From NCBI RefSeq assembly GCF_000004075.3, contig NC_026657.2, forward strand, positions 31,962,408 through 32,026,407: a stretch of DNA of 64,000 nt. The letters are read 5' to 3'. Each line of letters opens with the position of its first letter. Positions within the stretch are counted from its first letter, which is position 1. The notes under the pieces were generated by a model that was not told where the DNA came from, did not search any database, and saw nothing but the letters and a program-made list of their open reading frames with translations. Shown here piece after piece: positions 1 through 12,882 of the stretch. Position numbers and translations under genes: made by a program. Origin of the DNA: Cucumis sativus. Taxonomy: Eukaryota > Streptophyta > Magnoliopsida > Cucurbitales > Cucurbitaceae.

Positions 1-2560
1 AAATGAACACCCATTTTTGTTGTGTTTCCCCACATGCTCATCCACTATGCTATTTTTCTCAATATATATTCTCTTCAAATTAATTAATTCATTACATGCT
101 TCAAGTTCAAACATCTCATCTCTCATCTCTCATCTCTCTAACAATTGGGTGCACAAGTTGGGGCTTAAAATTTCATAGTTGAGAAAAAAAACAAAGTTGA
201 CTTAAATTTGACAACGATGTTGTGTGCTTTCATATTTTTGTATAATCAAACACAGAATCTATTTAATTCTCCTAAACAAAACAATCAAGACTTTAACTAC
301 AAATGCTATTTTACCAATGTAATATATCTTGAAGAAATAATTCTTTTCAAATTAAAGCATTTTAACTCCATTCTGGTTTAAATTAATCAACATTTACTCA
401 TGTTAAATCAATTAATTATTAGCCCATTACTCCAAAAACTTACATCAATTTGTAATTACTATTATTGATATTTTTCTAAACATAAAAGGTATACCTACTT
501 TTGTTTTTTGTTTTTTTTTTTGTCTTTAAACTCTAAATTAATAATATGGAATTTCCAAATCAAATCCAGATAGGATAGTTTGTTTGACCAAAGTTTTAAT
601 AATCATTTTCTAATGTGATTTAACATATGATTTAGGGTTAACACACACACACAAAAGTTGATATATATATATATATATATATAAAGAAAGACTATTGACA
701 TTTCAAGTCAATATCTTTATGATTAAACCACCCACAACACCAACAAAAAAAATTAAATTTATTAATCAATGAAAATGGCTGCAATTTTGTGTTTCTATTG
801 GTGTAATTGGAAAACCTAAGATAAAGTAATTAAAGTAATCAATTCATTAATTATTTAATATAGATTGATCCTCATCTCATTTGGTCCATTCCCCCCTTTT
901 TATTATTATACTTTTCACCACTATAGGATATTTTATATAAAATATAAACATAGAGTAATAATTTAATGGTTAATTTTGTGAAGAGTGTAATTTAAGAGAT
1001 GGACTATTTGTTGTGTAATTGACTATATGTTTGAATATTGTGAGAACAAAAAAAAAAAAAAAAAAAAATACAAGATAACAAAAAAGTATTTTATATATTT
1101 GCACCATACCCACCTAATTTATTTCTAATTATTTGGAGAATAATTTTTTTTTCAACGTTTGAAACTTCAATAATAAAAATAACATTCAAATGGTACAAAT
1201 TAATTAATTTATGTTAGATTTGTTGTGGTAATTAAAAATTATTTTGGTATTAGTCAATAAATAAATTGTTGGAAAATAAGGAAAAGTATGGAGTAATAAT
1301 AGTGTGAACATCTTACATCATAGTGTAATTAGATACTCTAATCTCTAAGGTCAACATAAGTTTTTTTCTTAAAAAAATATTCTTATCTTTAACTTTCTTT
1401 ATTTGTTATCTATATTTTATAAAAAACGAGTAGTTTTTACTTTTCAACAAGTAATGTTTTTATTTTTTGAATTTAACTAATAATTCAACAATTTTATTTA
1501 GAAAGGGTAATGCAAAAAAGTGATTATCAAATGAGGTTAAAAAATATACAATATTTCTTCTTATGGTACTTAATGAGCGGAGTTTATGCAACGTTAATTA
1601 TAATGATTGCTAAAATGGTAACCGTTTATCTTAATCTACATATAGTTGGAACAAGTTTTAAAAATTACATTGTTTGCAGATATGCATTTTCAGCTATATT
1701 TGAAACAATTGGGCTTGAAAAAGATATTTGTTGGCCCATTTACTACCACAATTTCCCTTCTATTAAATGGACTTATTATGAAGCCTTCTAAGCTATTTTT
1801 GAGAACTCAATTTTCAAATTCAAGCTAATTGATTTTTAACAAATTACAAATTATTTCAAAGTTGAAGAACTAGATCTAAATTTGTCAAAAATTAAATCTA
1901 AGACTATCATCTAAGCGAGAAATATCACTATATACTTCAAAAATTGAAGTCTCTGTTTTGAAATTTTACAATATAAATTCCACATATAGAAACACTTAAA
2001 TTTTTGGGGTTTTTTAAAAAATAGAAAAAAGCCTATTATTTTTAGTTTTTAAATTTTACATTTAGTTTTTGAAAATTATTAGTATTATTATATTTATAAA
2101 CTGTCTCTAGTTTACCTAATTTTATTTTTATATTTTTTTTCCCAAAATTATAAAATAACTCGTTTCAAACAACTTCAGTTTCTATGCCAATACTTAAGTT
2201 AATGACAAAACTTGATTTAAATTGATGAAACATTTGAAAGTTGAGTATTTTATTTTCGATAAATCACAAAACTCATGTATTTGATTTAAATCGGGAAGTG
2301 ACTGGAAAAGAAAAAAAACCAACGGCCAAGAAGACAAGAGAGTGATTGGTGGAAAAGAAATTCAGTCTTTTTCCAAAGCATTTGTGTGGTCCATTAATAT
2401 TAGATCACTCCAATCTTTCCAAACCAATCATTCAATGAAAGGAAAAACAATGGTTCACTTATTTTATTATCCTTTTCCAACCTCATGTTTCCATTCCACA
2501 TTTAAAATGATAAATGATATGTCATCTAATCAATAAATGGATAAAGAACGGTGAGGCCAA
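1..2560. other. AT-rich intergenic region, no supported gene
   Basis: No recognisable coding region. It holds an (AT)11 microsatellite at 661-682, a run of about 20 A at 1049-1069 and many short A/T tracts. An open frame at 1510-1791 (+, 93 codons) is hydrophobic and AT-driven, with no family resemblance I can see, so I do not call it a gene. The side near 2560 abuts the 3' flank of the FAD2 gene. Confidence 0.6.
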
Positions 2561-2954
2561 GTCTAGCAATGTTTTTCCATACATGAAAATATATTACACA
2601 TGGACATCCTAATCTATCCATAACATAGACGCAATCTGAAGAAAAGTCAATTCGCATGCATTAACATTTAATCATCATTAAGCATCTGCATACCTTACGA
2701 GTATCTTGTAATCTAGACCCGAACCAACAAAGTAAAACCAACCAAGAAACTTGACTGACTTAACAAAAGAGTTGGCATTTTGGTAGGAATTAAACTTACC
2801 CATAACAGAAACTAAGGTTCATATAACAAAGAAGAAAAACAAACAGCTCTCCTAGAGTAGTAGTAGTAGCAGAACCAAGATGCTTAAAAGTTTACCCCAC
2901 TTTTAAGTAGACAAAGGCACTTTTCTCTCTCACACTGCTTCTTCCACAAGCAAA

Positions 2955-4103
2955 TTACAACTTGTTTTTATACCAATAAACGCCTTTCTTCTCACCTTCA
3001 TCAGGCTCCACGTAAATGCACTCTTTTGCTTCTCTCCACATTGCCTTCACAACCGGGGTCCCATCAAAGTGATAGTATTGGCCCAAAATTGGCTTGATTG
3101 CCTTGGTTGCTTCCATGGCATGGTAATGTGGCATTGTGGACACCAAATGATGAGCCACATGAGTGTCCGTAATGTTGTGGAAGACCTTGTTCAAGATGCC
3201 GTAGTCTCTGTCTACGGTTGCCAAGGCACCTCTTAGCCAGTCCCATTCGGAGGAATCGTAATGTGGCAGTGCTGTGTGAGTGTGTTGAAGGTATGTGATT
3301 AGGACGAGGAATCCATTTACGATCAGAAGTGGAACTCCGTAAACACAAACCACCCAAGCCAATCCTTTGGCTAGAACAAGGCGGTAGAGCCCATAGGTGA
3401 CAGTTAGCAGCCCAGCGTCCGAAATGAATATCTGTAACCGCTCACGGTCAGTGTAGATGGGACCGTATGGGTCATAGTGGCAGGCAAAACGGTCGTAGGG
3501 ACGGCCAGAGACGTTGAAGGCCAAGTAAAGAGGCCAGCCTAGGACCAGTTGGATGGTGAGGGTGAGGACACGGCCTACAGGGTTGTTGATGTATGTGGAG
3601 TACCATTTCATGTCGGATTTCTGTTTAGGGACAAAGACTTCATCTCGTTCAAGAGATCCGGTGTTGGAATGGTGTCGACGGTGGCTGTATTTCCAAGAGA
3701 AGTAGGGGACCATGAGAAACGAGTGGAGGATAAGGCCAACGGTGTCATCCAGCCACTGGTAATCACTGAAGGCGTGGTGGCCACACTCGTGGGCAATGAC
3801 CCAAACGCCAGTAAGGACGCAGCCTTGGGCAGCCCAGTACAAAGCCCAGGCTGGATAAAATAAGAGGCTAGGAAGATTTTGGAAATATGTGGTTGCAATG
3901 TAATAGAAGATAGAGGCTAAGGTTAGGTCATAAACGACATAGGAGAAAGAACGAAGGACTGAACGTTGAAAGCAATGAGGTGGAATAGCTTTCTTGAGCT
4001 CACCAAGTGTGAATGGGGGTTTTGTGGACGGTACTCGCTTCAAGTGGTCAGAATCTGTCTTCTTGAGAGATGAAGGAGAGGACATTCGACCTCCAGCACC
4101 CAT
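2955..4103 (-). CDS. FAD2: Microsomal omega-6 (delta-12) oleate desaturase FAD2
   Basis: Endoplasmic-reticulum desaturase that puts the second double bond into oleate esterified to phosphatidylcholine, making linoleate. The coding region is one uninterrupted exon of 382 codons, the family's usual length. All three di-iron histidine boxes are present: HECGHH (residues 105-110), HRRHH (141-145) and HVAHH (315-319), with hydrophobic membrane segments around residues 55-100 and 225-275. The C-terminus WYKNKL is the aromatic ER-retrieval signal (WYNNKL in Arabidopsis). The start at MGAGGRM is the family start; the open frame continues upstream only because it reads into the intron. A good acceptor (TTCCAG) lies 18 nt upstream of the ATG, as in other FAD2 genes, which carry a long intron in the 5' leader. 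Histidine spacing and the tail favour FAD2 over plastid FAD6 or FAD3. No disruptions seen. Confidence 0.97.
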   Translation of the reverse strand: MGAGGRMSSPSSLKKTDSDHLKRVPSTKPPFTLGELKKAIPPHCFQRSVLRSFSYVVYDLTLASIFYYIATTYFQNLPSLLFYPAWALYWAAQGCVLTGVWVIAHECGHHAFSDYQWLDDTVGLILHSFLMVPYFSWKYSHRRHHSNTGSLERDEVFVPKQKSDMKWYSTYINNPVGRVLTLTIQLVLGWPLYLAFNVSGRPYDRFACHYDPYGPIYTDRERLQIFISDAGLLTVTYGLYRLVLAKGLAWVVCVYGVPLLIVNGFLVLITYLQHTHTALPHYDSSEWDWLRGALATVDRDYGILNKVFHNITDTHVAHHLVSTMPHYHAMEATKAIKPILGQYYHFDGTPVVKAMWREAKECIYVEPDEGEKKGVYWYKNKL

Positions 4104-4121
4104 TTTTTCAAGGATATTGAC

Positions 4122-5821
4122 CTGGAACAAAAAAAAAAAAAACAAATCAAACAAAGGGTTTAACGTTTTAGACTTCAAAATATCTAGATCAAACAGTACC
4201 ACATTAATTGCTTTAACAGATTTATAAACATAGAAATTAAATGCAAACCTAATAATTCAATGTACGCCGACCAGGAGATTAAAGGGAAAAACTTAATTAA
4301 AAGGGCCAAAAGACAAGGGGCGGAAGTACAAAACAAAATTAACTTGCCAAGACACTTAGCCGCCTCTTGAGGCGGAAAGAGAAATGATAAAACAGACAGG
4401 CAACATCAACGACGAAATATTTTTAGTAATTTAAAAGAGCAAGTGAAATCCTTCCGTTTGCATCATAATGGACGGCTAGGGATTTTACAAACTATTTGAC
4501 CCTACCAAACATTTGAAATTTATCACGAAACTTAATTTAATTGATACTGAGGTTGAGAAAGACCAATTCCACCTCTCTGATGATGCCGGAAGGGAACGGA
4601 ATATTCTATTTCTATCACATCTACACAAACGAAAAAAAATTGACCACTGCTCCAGTTTCAAGGAGAAGCTCAAAATACATTTATTTCCATATTTCTAGCT
4701 ACCCATTATTTTTTAAGTTTTCTAGGAAACATCAGGACTGATGGAGATCTTTTAAATAAAATAAAGATTTCACTAAAAATATGTTTTTTTTTTAAATCGT
4801 TTCTGTTAAGATTTAATCCACATTATTTATTAAAACAATTTAAGTTCACCAAATCACAGTTAAAAAATAATTTTAAAAAGTATTCAGCAGAAAAGGCTGC
4901 TCGAGTTTACTCAGCACACTGTAGGACGGAAGATTTTTCTTCTTCCTTCTTTTCCTCCCTATAACAAAATATACACCAATGATACAGAAGCTAAAACCGA
5001 ATTGGCGCCCATCCTAATTGACTTGGAACAAAGACCGGGAAACCCCAAATACACCTTTGAATCACATGGAAAAAGCTTTTAGTAAAAGGGAAATAACCAT
5101 TCCAACAACCACCATTAAAAAATAATAAAGGAACACTTAAACTTTATTAAGAATAAGAAAATGCATTAATATCACAAACGACAAAAAACAATTTGGTGAA
5201 AAAAACAATTCCTTTTGGCATAGTTTCAAGGATCTCTAATCGAGTAGAAAAATACATCCACAGTTTCTTCTTATGAAAAATAGCATTTCGGAAGTTGAAA
5301 ACGAGATATCGCCAATCAATAAACCTGTAAAAAGAGGAAAAACAAAACGAACTCCCAATTTTCCAAGAAATCAACAAATCTTCAACAACACAAACTCAAA
5401 TATGCTATAGTGAAGCCATTTCAGCAAGAGTCAAACCCAGACATACAGATCGAATCCATGCGATATCAAAGAGGAAACCAACAAGCTAATAGACAAACAC
5501 GAACTCTCATCAGTCATAAATCTCAGCATTCCTTAACATCACTGTTTACAAACTCTGAAAGAACCTAAAATCCAATGATTTAATGAATATAGACAAAGTA
5601 ATCTCTGCTTAAAACGAAATCAAAAGCATGCAACACATTAATGAGCACTAATTCAAATCTTATCATAGATCTACACATTACAACAAACGTTAATGGGAAA
5701 ATAAAACAGAAAAACAACATAAAGTCAATCACATTGAGTGAGAGAACAAAAGAAGAGAACGAGCATGATGGCGAAGAAAGAGAAAAGCGGAAACAGAATA
5801 GGAAGGGATAGAGAAGGATAC
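4122..5821 (-). other. FAD2 5'-leader intron (about 1.7 kb)
   Basis: Inferred intron with donor CAG|GTATCC at 5822/5821 and acceptor TTTTGTTCCAG|GTC ending at 4122, 18 nt before the FAD2 ATG. A large leader intron at this position is a known FAD2 feature and, in other species, raises expression. The interior is AT-rich and has no convincing ORF. The exact donor is inferred from consensus only, without transcript evidence. Confidence 0.75.
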
Positions 5822-5946
5822 CTGAAAGAGAAGAAGAGGACCGAAGTTTGAGAGAGCCTCGTACTCTCCGCTCTTTCAATCTCTCTCTTTCTCTCTCTCT
5901 CGAGAGCAATGGCCGCCGCCTTCAGATCGCCGGCAACAAAGCCTTA

Positions 5947-5987
<41 letters not shown>

Positions 5988-6047
5988 TGAATATTTTTCC
6001 TTTATTTGGAGGCACTTCTAGGAATATGAGCGACTTTGTATATAAGC
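5822..6047 (-). promoter_or_regulatory. FAD2 core promoter and non-coding first exon
   Basis: On the minus strand a TATA-like CTTATATAC lies at 6039-6047. Downstream is a (GA)n tract (complement of (TC)n at 5950-5982) and a GA/CT-rich leader ending at the donor at 5822. Transcription probably starts near 6010, so the GA repeat would sit in the leader. The plus-strand ORF that begins ATGGCCGCC at 5909 falls in this leader and is not called as a gene. Confidence 0.5.
5950..5982. repeat. (TC)n / (GA)n microsatellite
   Basis: Nearly perfect dinucleotide tract of about 16 units in the presumed FAD2 leader/promoter. GA/CT tracts are common around plant transcription starts. Confidence 0.9.
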
Positions 6048-6049
6048 AC

Positions 6050-9000
6050 GAACGGCACTTGTGGCTGTGGGCCCGGTCATACTGCACTTCTACTTACGTG
6101 TCATTCTCTTATTCGTTCCTTATCTTGCGTTGGCAATTTCATCCCTGCCATTGCCTGTAAACTGAAATTATACCAATCTCCACCGTCCAATTGGGAAGTT
6201 TGATGTTTTGACGGTGTAGATCCTATCTGGGGGATCGAAAATATCTCACGGACTGAAATTTTACGCCATGTGAATTTCTTTTTTATTATTTTCTCTTTTT
6301 TCTTTTCAATCTAAACAATTAATTTTGAAATCTTTCGTATTTGTGGTTTGGGGGATTCTTACGAAAATAGGAATGCGTGGTTTAGGTGAATTTTCCTTTT
6401 TCGTTCTTCCGAAAAAAGTTTCTAATATGAATCAACATTTGTAACGGGAATAGATAGATGAAAATTCAATTCGGAATTATTATTTTGTATTAAACTATAT
6501 AGGAAAATGATTAGTGGCAGGTTACACTTATTTGTGGGCGTTCTTCCCATTTAGCCGCGCATTGGATGCCTAGAGTGTCCTTCTCGTCGGTCTTCCCTTC
6601 GTCTCTTTTTGGGCTCTTTTACTTCCTCTTGGGAAGATCCTGGGTATTGTTTTGAGGGGTCTCCTCTGCTTTTTCTTAGGGAAGTGTTTGTTCTTTGTGA
6701 GCTATTTTGTTTCTCTTTCCACATAGTACGGTTTCATTGAATGTTGGTAATTAGGGTTGAGATGGGTGCTAACTTTTCTTTCAATTTATAAGTTGTACTA
6801 TTGACTCACTGGCAAAGTTTAAGAAATTGAAATTTTCGGTTATAAATTATTATTTCTTCACTGTTATGGATAATTTTGGATGGAGAGTTTACAGGCTAGA
6901 ACCAAGAAAGTGCAGGACCAACGGAAGAACATGCAAGGAAAAGAGAAGAATTGGGCTGAAAGGGCCAATATAACTATCTCGACTAACCATAATCTAAGGT
7001 ATCAAAGCACTACACCATTATTATTTTATTGTTCTATAATTATGTTCTCTTCTAAGCTACAAAAGTACTATAGGGGGGAGACATCCTACAACAGAAGTAC
7101 GTACTGTGTTTGATTAATGATGGCCTTGAAAACTAAAACGCCTATGAACCTAACTAGTACTTCCAAATAATAATAATATTGAACTTCTATTAATTATTAT
7201 TTAAGTGTTACCAATGTCGATTAATGCCTAAAATAATTAACATACTTATGAGCACAAATAAAAAGTTGTTTGAATGTTCAAATATACTAAACTTTTTCTT
7301 TTAATTTACAATGTAGTGACTGACTTAATTCCAATTTTTATTGAATTTTTCAGTTCAACTATGATAGAAAATCAAACGAGTTATTTTAAATTAGTAATAG
7401 ATATTTTATATCTATTAAATTACTATTTTTTTAGTGAAAATAATGGTGGAGGATTCAAATATTGAGTTTATTTGATTTTTTTAACACATACTAATGTTAG
7501 TTGAACTAAGCTCTTTTTAATACTAAAGTAGATTTACATTGAAATTTTTTATTAAATTTTTTTTTTAGATCATTCATATAAAACTAGTACAATAAATTAA
7601 TTAAACACAAAAATCAAATGTCACTGTTATTGTCAAATTTTTTATAAAAAAACACACTTGACCATATATGACAACAATGATAAAAGTTACCGGATGTGTA
7701 AAACAAAACAAAAAATTGATCTATTATGAAAGTAAGAATAGTAAAATTGAGAAGAGGCCAGAAATTCAAGTTACCTCGTTATAGAGCCTTAATAAGTATA
7801 TTCTATTTATAGAGAGAGTTGATCTAGGTTATTAGGTAAGAGTTTCATAGTCACCATATACTAAAATAACTTATTAAAAATGAGTATGTTTGGTTTCACA
7901 TTCTTTGGTTGGAGTCGAACGAAGCGAACATCTTCGTTAGCCCATATTCCAAGCATGAGACGATCTCCTAAACAGATGCTCTTGTAAAGCATGTCCTATT
8001 GGGTGTTTGCTAAGGCTCAAGTCAATCCTTTTGCATAGGCTATTTATTTGGTCTCTAAGCTCAACTTTCAATGTTATGTATTTCTTTTCACACCACACTA
8101 TATACTTGACCATATAATATAAAAACTTTCGTTCTTTTATTGTCAATTCCCCATGTATGTCTCTCTCTTGTAGGAAGCCTTTCAACATAAAACACTGTTT
8201 ACGATGCTCCCTCTTGTTTATCCAAAACCTTTCAACTTGAAATGAAAATTGAAACTTGGATATATGACCGTATCGTTTTAGGGTTGCTATCGTACACAGT
8301 TTCTAGTCTTAACTCGATAGTTTTCATGTTAAAATTAATGCACAAAACAAGTTCTTGGAGTATTTTGATGATAACTATTATAAGTACTATCATTTTTGTT
8401 TCCTTTTTAACAATTAAAAAAATGATGAAAATCTATCATCTTAGACAATCACGATTAAATCTATTTTATTTTAGGATGATTAAGTATCACTATATATTTA
8501 TATTATAATAAAAGAAAGTGAAATTTTCCGGACTATTGAAACATAAAAAATAGTCTTAAAAGATAGATTATATCTACGACTGTAAATTTCAAATTAGATC
8601 GAAATCATTAAATTAGATGATATTTCATATAGAAATCTAACATTTATGTGAAAACTAAATTTGTTATTTCTTCGATTTGAATGAGTTTCTTTTGAATTTT
8701 GGTCAAGTTAACTAACTAAACTAACGTTGAGCTCCATTAAGTTAAGTTGATTGCCCGAAGGTGACTAAAATCTTATATATTATTGATTTGAAAAAAGAAT
8801 AATCATGCATATGCAAATATATATATAAGTGAGTATAACTATCTTATTTGGTTAACATTTTAGTTTGAAATAAAACCAAAGTCCAAATATCACAAACGGA
8901 ACCACTAAAATAGTAATTTGATTTCGTAACAAATATCTAAAAATAGAATGGCATGTCAAAAGTGCAATGGTTGCACACAATTACAACTAAGTATATATTA

Positions 9001-9740
9001 CATAACATATTACAACTTAGTATTATACATAACAAATGTCTTTCTAATTCTAAGCATATACGAAATGTGCGTTATGGTGAATAATGTCCATTCAAGTTTT
9101 TTACTACATTTGTTTTTCTTTTTCATCTTTTAGTTGATGTGACTCTAAATATTGATATTGGTTGGATTAAAATGACAGTATTTAACACAAATGAGTTGTT
9201 TATTTTCTTCTTTAACAAAAGGGAAAATGTTGAAGTGGCTAAACAACAAGGGGTTTATAATTTCTATACCATTAATTCATAATTTCGTCTTCATATCTAC
9301 CTTCCTTCTACCAATGTTCATCTAATATATTTAATGGATGTTGGCAGGTTGCATTTACAATATTACTTGGAGACGTGAAATTAAGTATTGAGTAAAGTCT
9401 TATGAGTGTCTAATCCTAAATTTTCGAATAATTAAATGATTAAACTGAATTTTAATAGATTTTCTATCTATCTACTCTAAATCAATACGAAATACAAATT
9501 CAATGTACGCCATTTTATCTCATACACTTAATCATCAGCTACTTAATTAGAAAATGGTCCTACTAAGTATGATATAGTTTCGTTAAACATTGCTCGTTAA
9601 TAAAAAAATTATCCATACAAACTATAATTAGAAATTTGAATCTATACTTCTAACTACTTTTCAAAATAATTATATCAAACAAAGTATAAACATAATAATA
9701 AATTAAACGCAAATGAACTTAGAATTTAGAAACAGTAACA
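6050..9740. other. AT-rich intergenic region, no supported gene
   Basis: No gene supported. Several open frames of 60-90 codons (6880-7113, 7274-7465, 7937-8188, 8242-8508, 8948-9133) are low-complexity translations without family resemblance. The segment 6520-6750 is less AT-rich than its surroundings and may be a decayed insertion; I cannot assign it. Confidence 0.5.
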
Positions 9741-9867
9741 GAAGCAATGTATAAAAACGTAGTGATTCCATATAACAATATTCGATGTAGACGAGGCTTG
9801 GAAATAGTACGTGTAGGAGGCCATGGAGCTTTTCCTGCTTCGGATTGCCACACATCTCTCAAAGTCG

Positions 9868-9987
9868 CCACGTCATATCAAAATAAGATGACAAAGCTGG
9901 ATTCTCCATCTCTCGCCACGCTCCCTCCACGTGGCGTCTTCATTAAGACACGTGTCCCAAGATAACGTCGTCTTCATGTCTATTTAA
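9868..9987 (+). promoter_or_regulatory. ABRE/G-box cluster and TATA element of the LEA gene
   Basis: Three ACGT-core elements occur within 90 bp: CCACGTCA at 9868-9875, CCACGTGGC at 9927-9935 and the palindrome GACACGTGTC at 9947-9956. A TATA-like TATTTAA follows at 9981-9987. The LEA start codon is at 10099. Such elements bind ABF/ABI5-type bZIP factors, and two or more copies are the usual requirement for ABA response. The arrangement predicts control by ABA, drought and seed maturation. Confidence 0.75.
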
Positions 9988-10098
9988 TGGTCGTCACCGT
10001 TAATCCCGTTTCTACAAGAGGCGCTTTGGAAATACTTTAGAGAAAAAGAAATTCGAAATTATTGAAAGAAAAGAAGAACAAAAAAAAAAAAAGTAAAA

Positions 10099-10847
10099 AT
10101 GCAATCGGGAAGAAACGCGGCGGAGGCGATGAAGGAATCGGCTGCCAACGTGGGAGCCTCTGCCAAAGCTGGCATGGAAAAAACCAAAGCCACCGCTCAA
10201 GAAAAGGTTTTGAGTTTTTTTTCTTGAAGAAAAAACTTTTTTCTTTTATTTATTAACTTGCAAGTTGCACACGTGTTTGGTCGATTTGGTCGGTTTCTTT
10301 ATTTATTAATTTTTTTATTGACATTTCTTTTTATTTATTTAAACTTCTAATATTTTTGGGAACTCTAGTATTTAGGGAGAACTAGAGAGGTGAAGTTATC
10401 AAAGTTGAGATTAAAAAAAATCAATGAATTAATTAATTGAATAAGGAAGTAATAATTGTAATCTTTTTGAGGACATTGACGAGAAAGGAAGGGTGGCCGG
10501 TGTTGTACAAAGGCTTTTTTTTAATAAAAACACGTGGCACGTGGTAAAATAAATATAATAATATAGAATGAATAATCACGTAAATAAATTTAAATAGAAA
10601 AGAATTGTAATGTGAATTACATTTCCACGCGTGCAAATGCCAGGTGGACAAAATGCGGGCCCACGATCCATTTGAGAAAGACATGGCGAGAGAAAGGAAA
10701 GACGAGAGGATTCAGGAGGCTGAGCTGGACAAGCAGCAGGCACGTGTAGAACACGCAGCAGAGAGACAGACCGGTACAGGACCCGGGACCCGTACCGGTT
10801 TGGGAACCGGTACCCACACCTACGACCCGACCGTGGGGGGCCGCTAA
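10099..10847 (+). CDS. Group-1 late embryogenesis abundant protein (LEA_1 family)
   Basis: Small hydrophilic, disordered stress-protection protein of 103 aa. Exon 1 is 10099-10206 (36 codons) and exon 2 is 10644-10847, joined in phase 0 by a 437-bp intron (AAG|GTTTTG and TGCCAG|GTG). The N-terminus MQSGRNAAEAMKES, followed by KAGMEKTKATAQEK and then VDKMRAHDPFEKDMA, is the characteristic LEA_1 signature predicted to form an amphipathic helix. The C-terminal part is rich in G, T and R (TGTGPGTRTGLGTGTH), as in the longer family members. Genes of this family accumulate in maturing seeds and dehydrated tissue; the promoter with three ACGT elements fits. A poly(A) signal AATAAA is at 10998-11003. 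No damage seen. No closer orthologue is assigned. Confidence 0.93.
10531..10544 (+). promoter_or_regulatory. Two tandem G-boxes inside the LEA intron
   Basis: CACGTGGCACGTGG holds two G-box/ABRE cores spaced 7 bp apart, 113 bp upstream of exon 2. ABA-type bZIP dimers bind CACGTGGC. Their place inside the intron of a gene with an ABRE promoter suggests an intronic enhancer, but this is inference. Confidence 0.5.
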
Positions 10848-10859
10848 GGGGCGTGGCCA

Positions 10860-12780
10860 GTTATATCTGGTGTGGTCAACCGGTTTATATGAATATGGCT
10901 TGCTTGCTTTGCTATGCTTTGTTTTTTCTTTCTAAAAAAAAGAATTTTAATAATCGATATAGTTGTTGATTATGAACACTGTGTATGTATTTTATGAAAT
11001 AAAATTATAGTTAAAATATAGTTGCTTGTTTTTGGTATCACTTAATGGTCGGAAAAATTAATTCTGATTTTCGTGTATCGAGTTTAGATTTTTTAAAAAA
11101 TGTAATGGTTCAAATGAAACATGTAAGAGCAAAAATCAAATATAAATTGGAAATTTGGCCTAACATTTAATAGAATACAAATATAAAGTAGTAATGAAGT
11201 TTTTAGACTCTTTAAAAACAAGAAAATTGATTAAATGTAGGCTCCATATAATTTGATTTATATCCTTATGGTCGGTGGTACGAACTACTAGTTCTAAAAT
11301 GTGGATCAAATTACAGCCATCAAACTTGAGACACGTAGTGTAAAAAGGAACAAAAGTAGTGGTTACGAAGGGGCTACGTCTTTGAATAAGGTGTTTATAG
11401 CTATAATATTCTGTGTGGGATTTGTGAACTTTTAGATTGTGTTCAATTTATTATGTTATATACACAAATACAAATTCAACAATATGTGTTTTCTATTACC
11501 TAATATTGTATCTTGATTTTGAATTTCAACTTCTAAAATCCATAATTATTATATTAGGGAAGATAAAAGACAAATTTTTTTTGTTATATTTTCAACTTCT
11601 AAAATCCATAATTAATATTTCATCTTTTAGTTTTAATTTCTGATGCGATTCATTGTTATTATTACTTTTTCACATGTTGGATTTGGAAATAATTTTAAAA
11701 TATTATTTTGAGAAAATTCCTCGTAGATCAAATCTCTACGAACTGAAATTTAAGGCTTATTAAGTTTAAAAACGTGTAAGCTAAAAACATGTAAGTAGAA
11801 GAAAACAACGTAAATGTGAACAATGTATACATTAAAATTTTCTTTTCTACTATTATAGAATTAAATTTGAAATTTAAAATCATAAGCAATACTAAAATGT
11901 CATCGATTTAAAAGTATCAGAAACACTATCAATCTTAGAGCTTGGGAAAGATAAGCAGAATTAGTATCTGTATGTTGTCAAAGATATTGGAACACCGACA
12001 TTCATACATGTATGTTGTCAAAGATATTTGAAAAGATAAGCATAATTAATATATGTGTTGTCAAATATGGTTGAGAAGATAATCTATATGTTTGAAACAT
12101 ATTTGAAAAGATAAGCAGAGACATTTGAAAAGATAAGCAAAAGGAAAAAGCAGATCTCTATTTAAAAGGAAAAAGTAAGATCTCTATTTAAAGGCCAATT
12201 GAGAAACTGAGGTTTACAAAATAAAAAGGTAAGATCTCTATTTATAAAGAATTATTTATGATTTTAATGTACATCAATTTTAATATGCAACCGGGTTTTA
12301 ATATATAAACATTAATAAGTATATCGTTAACAGTTATTTTGGTAGCAAATTTCAATTAATTATGATCAAAATTATAGTTGATAGAATAAGTTTGTGGTTG
12401 GGTATATTTGAAATTGATTAAAAGTTGAGAGGGTAAAATTGATCTAAAATGTTTCTCTTTTTTTTTCAAGATTGTTAGCTTTTTCTAATATATAGTATTA
12501 GAATAAAATGTGTTTTTAAAGGGTAAAGAATTGATGGGAAGGCATATTTTGAGTTGCCAATATTGAACTCCCCTTTTACCAAATGGCTTATATTAAAAAA
12601 TGAAAATAGGTCCAAAATGTCTAAATGGAAGCATGCAAGTAAAATAGGGTATAGGGAGAATGAGAATGAAACGAATATTGGATAGGAATGGGGTCTTCAA
12701 AACTGTAATTTTGACTTTCTCTTAACCATAATAAAAACTGTCAATTTCCACTGAGTTGCATTGCCCTGTTCATCCATAAT
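10860..12780. other. AT-rich intergenic region with short direct repeats
   Basis: No gene supported. A 25-bp direct repeat (TTTCAACTTCTAAAATCC...) occurs at 11524-11548 and 11589-11613. From about 11940 to 12245 short units recur, such as TTTGAAAAGATAAGCA (three times), TATGTTGTCAAAGATAT (twice) and AGATCTCTATTTA (three times), so this part looks like a decayed tandem array. Confidence 0.55.
10998..11003 (+). terminator. Poly(A) signal of the LEA gene
   Basis: Canonical AATAAA about 150 nt after the LEA stop codon, in a T-rich 3' flank. Plant near-upstream elements are loose, so the exact cleavage site is not fixed. Confidence 0.5.
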
Positions 12781-12882
12781 TCAAGATAGATACCTTTATC
12801 TAATACAAATAACTGAACCAAAGGCTTACGCTACAACACTAAATTTGGGGGTAAAAAGAGAAAATAAGAAAAACGGATTTCT

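Noticed and set aside
1510..1791. 93-codon plus-strand ORF, partly hydrophobic
   Set aside because: AT-driven composition, no promoter or splice context and no family resemblance.
4104..4202. N-terminal 33-residue extension of FAD2
   Set aside because: It begins at GTG, reads through the poly-T tract and the intron acceptor, and does not match the family N-terminus.
5909..6160. Plus-strand ORF MAAAFRSPATK with a Ser/Leu repeat
   Set aside because: The Ser/Leu run is the translated (TC)n microsatellite and the frame is antisense to the FAD2 leader; no family similarity.
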